Origin: Erysipelotrichaceae bacterium UBA6182
Lineage (GTDB): Bacteria; Bacillota_I; Bacilli_A; Erysipelotrichales; Erysipelotrichaceae
NCBI GenBank assembly: GCA_002422065.1
Contig: DITO01000069.1
Location: 1 to 10,528 of the forward strand
Length of the DNA stretch: 10,528 nucleotides
Direction of reading: 5' to 3'
Positions 6,636-10,528 of the stretch are shown here, piece after piece (position 1 is the stretch's first letter; every line of letters begins with the position of its first letter). Below the pieces are notes generated by a model. That model saw only the letters and a list, made by a program, of their open reading frames with translations, had not been told where the DNA came from and did not search any database. A program made the position numbers and the translations under genes.

Positions 6636-6653
6636 TGAACCGTCTTTCTTTTC
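6623..6653. terminator. Bidirectional Rho-independent terminator overlapping two convergent stop codons
   Basis: A perfect 9-bp stem AAAGACGGT (6623-6631) / ACCGTCTTT (6639-6647) encloses a 7-nt loop CTAGTGA. An A-rich run precedes it and a T-rich run follows (to 6653), so it can work on both strands. The loop contains CTAG: the TAG on the plus strand (6633-6635) ends the glycosyltransferase and the TAG on the minus strand (6634-6632) ends the YfhO-family gene. The stem therefore encodes the last residues of both proteins (KTV before the stop in one, KTVH in the other). Confidence 0.85.
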
Positions 6654-8944
6654 TTAAATTCAAATATGAATAAAGCAATGTAGGTAAGTATCGAAATTGT
6701 ACTAATGATGAATCCTAGTTTAAATCCTTCTGGTACAAAATACATATCAATCACGTTTTCGCCTGCTTGAATTGGAATACCAATGAATCCACCATTGACT
6801 TGATATTTCTTCACTTCTTGTCCATTGATTTGAATCTTCCAACCATCATCGTAAGGAAGTGTTAAGACCATGAATGAGGATGCATCGCTTTCAATCAAAC
6901 CATGTAACTGGTTATCGTAATAACTGATATTCTGCATGAAAGATCGATTCTCACTTTGTAAATATGCCTTGATTTCAGGGTAGTCTTTGGCTTTGACCAC
7001 AAGTAAATCGTTAAGAATAGCAGTGTCGTTCGTATACTTCTCATCTAATACTGAATAAGTTGTAACATCTGTGTAACTAACACCTAACGAACGGTAGCGA
7101 TCATTCGCATAAATCATGAGAGAACCACGATATTGATCATTGATCAGCGTGAAATCTCGATGTGGTAATTCACTTTCATTGGTGACGATAGCGTATTTTA
7201 CATTCAGGAAGTCAATTAGATGAGGATCTTTTATATTGAAAATCCAATTACTTTCAAAATCCTTAACTTGAGGGGCTATGTTTTTCAAATCATTGAAACT
7301 GGGTGAATACGTTGAGTCATAGGTCATCAAGCCATTTAGTTGGTAATGTATGTTCATATTATGGCTATATGACCAGTAAAGAGACTCATGAGGTACGTAT
7401 ACACGATAATACAAGTTAGGATTATTAGCGTCCAGACCATTTAAATAATTATTTAGTTCGTTCGGATAAGATTGGAGAACAGAAGTAGCACGCTTCGTGA
7501 ATTCCCATGTCACATCTTTATTCATTCGATTGAATGCGACATTATAAGAAGCGAAACCTGCAAGTTCAAGAAAGCTTAATAAAATCAAGAGTACAAGTCT
7601 ATGTTTATTTCTTTGAAGTATAAGCATAACCGTCAAGCTAATTATAAAGAAGTTAATCCCATAAATCATAAGGGTTCTTGGAAACGTTTCAAATAGAGTT
7701 GCTAGAGCATTAAGTTCATAGATCCGATATAGAAGAACAGTTAATCCAAGAGAGAGGTACAGCACAAGTGTTCCTATCAAAACTTTCACATTTAAATGAT
7801 CCAATTGTGACAAATATCGATTTGATACAAGAATATTGAAAATGATGAATAGGAAAGACCAACGAAAAGAGGCTTCACTGAATCCATGCATGATTGATCC
7901 TCCCATCGGAAAGATCAATATAATAATCATCACTAAATACGCGATGATTGTCGCATTCTTGAATTGCTTATCTTTATCCCATATTACTTGGGGAAGAAGA
8001 AGTGAGCTAAGTGAACCACCCCACAACAATAATTCACGTGTTGTATGATAGCCCGTTTCAAAAGGATTTTGTAAATATATATAAGCATGGGTAGGTGTAA
8101 ATAATGCGACCAGTTGATGTAAATAGATACGAGCCATATAAAACAGATCATTGAACCAGAATCCGCCAACTCGATCACTTCCAAACATATACAAGACTGT
8201 TGGTATCGTTAAGACACTCGTAATGAGCACACCTAGAAAATAGTAAGCTATGATGATTAATGTGGATGGAATGAATTTCTTGAAACCTTTGTTTATTAGA
8301 TAGTATCGATATGAGAAATATATGACTGTGAATAGACTTAATGAGTAAAATAAATAATAGTTTGTAAACAACAAAATAGCGGTTGCCGCAATGAAAAGAA
8401 GCTTCTTCTTATTATTTAGATATGCTTCTATTCCAATTAGATACAATGGTAATAATGCATAGAATGACGCGAACGAAAGCTGTCCAATAAAGAAAATTAC
8501 CCAAGAAGACAAGGCGTAGCTTAAAGAACCAATGATATTAACTTTATGATTCGAATTGAGTTTTGAAAGGTAAAAATAGAATAGGCTTCCGGATATAATC
8601 ACCTTGATTACAGTTTGAATTTCAAAAATCGTATAAAAATGAGCAGGGAACCAAAGTGTTAGATAATTGAAAATATCACCAAGAACATAAAAACCTTTTG
8701 AAGCCCAGAAGTTATTACCTAGAAACATTTTAAAAGAATAAAAAGGAAGGGTACCGTTCTTGATTAAGTTGCTGATACTGACCAGATTTTGAAGCTCTGA
8801 GTAAAAAGCATACCAAGATGGCTTGAGATCACCTCCATATTCAAGAGGTATGTTTAGTATGATATATGGCCCAATCATGAGTGCTAGACTAGCAATCAAT
8901 AATCCAAGTAATAACCAATAGTTTTTAAAGAAAGTAGATTTCAT
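6632..8944 (-). CDS. YfhO-family membrane protein, probable GT-C transferase using a polyprenyl-phosphate sugar
   Basis: This is a 770-residue protein from the ATG at 8944. It opens with a membrane helix (9-31), then a loop with LEYGGDLKPSW (34-44) whose D39 sits where GT-C enzymes keep a catalytic acidic residue. About a dozen further helices follow to roughly residue 470, then a large extracytoplasmic domain (about 475-740) and a last helix (741-761) with a basic tail. YfhO hallmarks are FRWSF (360-364), FLNVKYAI (579-586), LPYDDGWKIQINGQ (696-709) and GGFIGIPIQAGEN (718-730). In Bacillus subtilis and Staphylococcus aureus YfhO acts with the GtrB-like enzyme CsbB to put GlcNAc on lipoteichoic acid; here it faces two CsbB-like genes. 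The frame is open to 9004, but the 8944 start is preferred: it begins the hydrophobic signal-like helix, has GGGGA on the minus strand just upstream, and leaves 19 nt after the previous stop instead of a 41-nt overlap. It is second in a two-gene minus-strand unit. Confidence 0.9.
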   Translation of the reverse strand: MKSTFFKNYWLLLGLLIASLALMIGPYIILNIPLEYGGDLKPSWYAFYSELQNLVSISNLIKNGTLPFYSFKMFLGNNFWASKGFYVLGDIFNYLTLWFPAHFYTIFEIQTVIKVIISGSLFYFYLSKLNSNHKVNIIGSLSYALSSWVIFFIGQLSFASFYALLPLYLIGIEAYLNNKKKLLFIAATAILLFTNYYLFYSLSLFTVIYFSYRYYLINKGFKKFIPSTLIIIAYYFLGVLITSVLTIPTVLYMFGSDRVGGFWFNDLFYMARIYLHQLVALFTPTHAYIYLQNPFETGYHTTRELLLWGGSLSSLLLPQVIWDKDKQFKNATIIAYLVMIIILIFPMGGSIMHGFSEASFRWSFLFIIFNILVSNRYLSQLDHLNVKVLIGTLVLYLSLGLTVLLYRIYELNALATLFETFPRTLMIYGINFFIISLTVMLILQRNKHRLVLLILLSFLELAGFASYNVAFNRMNKDVTWEFTKRATSVLQSYPNELNNYLNGLDANNPNLYYRVYVPHESLYWSYSHNMNIHYQLNGLMTYDSTYSPSFNDLKNIAPQVKDFESNWIFNIKDPHLIDFLNVKYAIVTNESELPHRDFTLINDQYRGSLMIYANDRYRSLGVSYTDVTTYSVLDEKYTNDTAILNDLLVVKAKDYPEIKAYLQSENRSFMQNISYYDNQLHGLIESDASSFMVLTLPYDDGWKIQINGQEVKKYQVNGGFIGIPIQAGENVIDMYFVPEGFKLGFIISTISILTYIALFIFEFKKRKTVH

Positions 8945-8963
8945 TGTAATTCCCCATTTATGT

Positions 8964-10457
8964 CTATTTATTCCAATCTTCATTGTAGAAGACCAAACGA
9001 ACATCAGGCTTTATTCCAAAGTAACGTCGGAAGACATCCATATGATAGGCATCCCATTCTTCAATATCACCTGAATGAATTGAGTAGGAAGGATAACGAA
9101 CCAGCCACGCTTCTTTAATTTCTGGATGATCTACATAATAATCAATCTGTGACTGTCTAAGTTGTGTCACCTCAGAAACGAAACGATATTTATCATAGTA
9201 ATTTAGGCTCATTCTACCGATTAGTAGTAAGAGAATAAATGATAAACAAAATCGGCCCCATTTAATGCTAAGCTCTTGAAACAACAAAGACGTCAATCCT
9301 ATGATGAAGTAAACTGTATATAAACTAGAGCGATAGCTAAAAATAGGGGACAACAGCATTGCACCATTAGTCAATCCTGCAAATAACAATAGGAATAAGG
9401 CGATTTGTCGCTTCTCACCTTTCAAAGCAGAAAAGATGACGAAGAAGATGTTTATCGTGTAAATTGGCCAGAAAACCAAGTTAAACATGGACTGGTAATC
9501 TGTTAAGAAGTTTAGATTGAGTCTACTCAATCGTTGACTCAAAGTAAGACTCATACTTGAGAACATTGCAATAAAAAGTATTAAAGGTGAAACAAGACTA
9601 AATATTTTATTTTTTTGTGTTTCATAATAACGTTTAGCTAAAACAATCAGCAAGCCTAATGAAAAGAACAGTACAAGATAACGATGTTCAACGAACGTGA
9701 AACGAATTAAATTTGGATAGTTAATGGTGATCTGATCCATTAAACTAAGATTCAACCAATCAGGATGGTCCCGTAATAATCGCAAATTCGCTCCAGGCGA
9801 GAGACGTAGAAGCAAAAAGGATATTAAACTAATTGCTGAATAGAAGCCAAGTGAAGGATTCCATTTTTTAGTTTTAAAATTAGTATAAACACAAACAAGT
9901 ATGTTCATAGCTAGTAAAGCTGCAGAAATGTTCTCCATACTCATGCCTATGATAATTAAACAAGCCGTATTGAAAATCTGCTGTGCAACATTTGTTTGCT
10001 TATTATCCAAAACCAAGTGTTTTAGGTTATATAGATACATCAGGCTAAGTGAGAGTGGAATCACATAGGTAGTTCCCATGAGCCACGTGTATGTTTCCAT
10101 CCTAAGCTCATCTTTTACAGAAATCATCAGAAAGATGATAAGCGGTAAGGAAATGAGCTTCTTGTTTGTATTTGTTAATAGAAATAGGAATAAGTAGATT
10201 GAAGAAAATAAAAATGGATTTAGTAAGTTCCAAAACCACTTGTTCGGTGTCACTAAAAAACCATACAATTCTGAAAAAAAACGACCTGACCATGTAAAAT
10301 AAAACTCAAAGGCAAGTTTGAATGGATTGTAAAGTTGACCATTAACAGCATAACCCCAATCATCACCTGCTAAGGGGCTAAGATATGAGATCATAAGGAA
10401 CAGTGCGAAAACAAATACCACAGAAAGGCCAAGCCCGATATTTAGTGAGCGTTTCAT
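8964..10457 (-). CDS. DUF6056-like polytopic membrane protein, putative GT-C glycosyltransferase
   Basis: This is a 497-residue membrane protein from the ATG at 10457. Helix 1 (about 6-26) is followed by SPLAGDDWGYA (27-37), a paired-aspartate first loop that is typical of DUF6056-like proteins and resembles the catalytic loop of GT-C enzymes. Other family-like patterns are WSGRFFSEL (56-64), MENISAALLA (174-183), SPGANLRL (219-226) and SYRSSLY (374-380). About ten to twelve membrane segments run to residue 415, and a short polar C-terminal tail (about 420-497) with EEWDAYHMD (466-474) closes the protein. The family assignment is from memory of these motifs; no member's substrate is known to me. 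The gene lies 19 nt upstream of the YfhO-family gene and is probably co-transcribed. The frame is open to an ATG at 10475, but the perfect Shine-Dalgarno would then be inside the coding region, so 10457 is the start. Function in surface-glycan transfer is inferred from fold and neighbours. Confidence 0.85.
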   Translation of the reverse strand: MKRSLNIGLGLSVVFVFALFLMISYLSPLAGDDWGYAVNGQLYNPFKLAFEFYFTWSGRFFSELYGFLVTPNKWFWNLLNPFLFSSIYLFLFLLTNTNKKLISLPLIIFLMISVKDELRMETYTWLMGTTYVIPLSLSLMYLYNLKHLVLDNKQTNVAQQIFNTACLIIIGMSMENISAALLAMNILVCVYTNFKTKKWNPSLGFYSAISLISFLLLRLSPGANLRLLRDHPDWLNLSLMDQITINYPNLIRFTFVEHRYLVLFFSLGLLIVLAKRYYETQKNKIFSLVSPLILFIAMFSSMSLTLSQRLSRLNLNFLTDYQSMFNLVFWPIYTINIFFVIFSALKGEKRQIALFLLLFAGLTNGAMLLSPIFSYRSSLYTVYFIIGLTSLLFQELSIKWGRFCLSFILLLLIGRMSLNYYDKYRFVSEVTQLRQSQIDYYVDHPEIKEAWLVRYPSYSIHSGDIEEWDAYHMDVFRRYFGIKPDVRLVFYNEDWNK

Positions 10458-10461
10458 GGAA

Positions 10462-10470
10462 TCTCCTTTA
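10462..10470 (-). promoter_or_regulatory. Strong Shine-Dalgarno deciding the start of the DUF6056-like gene
   Basis: Read on the minus strand, AAAGGAGAT stands just before the ATG at 10457-10455, a near-perfect match to the Bacillota anti-SD. It excludes the in-frame ATG at 10475, which would place this site inside the gene. Confidence 0.8.
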
Positions 10471-10480
10471 AACATACTTT

Positions 10481-10509
10481 ATTCTAAACTAAAGTGCTTT
10501 TATAAGAAA
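10481..10509 (-). promoter_or_regulatory. Weak candidate promoter of the minus-strand unit
   Basis: On the minus strand TAGAAT (10486-10481) is one mismatch from the -10 consensus and follows TTTCTT (10509-10504) at a 17-nt spacing. The -35 box is poor, and the window ends 19 bases further out, so an upstream gene or a better promoter outside cannot be excluded. Confidence 0.3.
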
Positions 10510-10528
10510 GCTCTGTTTAAACTTGTTG

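Noticed and set aside
8945..9004. Longer start of the YfhO-family gene at 9004
   Set aside because: It would add 20 polar residues before the signal-like helix and overlap the upstream gene; 8944 has a G-rich site upstream and starts at the helix.

Overview
This window is AT-rich DNA from what is probably a low-GC Gram-positive bacterium (Bacillota). The evidence is the base composition, the A/T-rich third codon positions, a strong AAAGGAGA Shine-Dalgarno before one gene, TATAAT-type promoters, and a YfhO-family protein of the kind that works with CsbB-type glycosyltransferases in Gram-positive envelopes. No taxon marker is present. An Erysipelotrichales-like or other low-GC firmicute is only a guess. 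No RNA genes, transposases, CRISPR arrays or phage genes were seen.

Layout. (1) 1-167 is a short non-coding leader with a plausible promoter. (2) 168-1643 (+) encodes an unnamed polytopic membrane protein that looks like a GT-C-type enzyme. (3) 1644-1819 is an intergenic gap ending in an extended -10 promoter that lies almost on top of the next start codon. (4) 1820-6635 (+) is a tight six-gene operon: a GtrB/CsbB-like polyprenyl-phosphate glycosyltransferase; a DegT-family (FdtB/QdtB-like) sugar aminotransferase; a GNAT acetyltransferase; a WxcM-type cupin (FdtA/QdtA-like) sugar 3,4-ketoisomerase; a second GtrB-like glycosyltransferase; and a soluble-type GT2. The junctions are a 9-nt gap, three consecutive ATGA 4-nt overlaps and a 14-nt overlap. 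(5) Converging on this operon from the right are two genes on the minus strand: a DUF6056-like membrane protein (8964-10457), then a YfhO-family membrane protein (6632-8944). The two transcription units meet at one bidirectional hairpin terminator whose loop holds both stop codons.

How the genes may work together. The isomerase, aminotransferase and acetyltransferase fit the known route dTDP-4-keto-6-deoxyglucose -> dTDP-3-keto-6-deoxyhexose -> dTDP-3-amino -> dTDP-3-acetamido-3,6-dideoxyhexose (Fuc3NAc or Qui3NAc type). RmlA and RmlB, which supply the precursor, are not in the window. The genes are embedded between two GtrB-like transferases, with three large multi-membrane proteins on either side. 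Together these resemble the three-component scheme (cytoplasmic Und-P-sugar synthase, flippase, extracytoplasmic GT-C transferase) that decorates teichoic acids or other surface polymers. The inferred role is therefore synthesis of an unusual amino-deoxy sugar, its loading on undecaprenyl phosphate, and transfer to a surface glycopolymer or protein. Odd points are a cupin whose normally paired HxH histidines read HxN, a GNAT where characterised QdtC-type enzymes are left-handed beta-helix proteins, and a GtrB paralogue whose DxD reads TxD.
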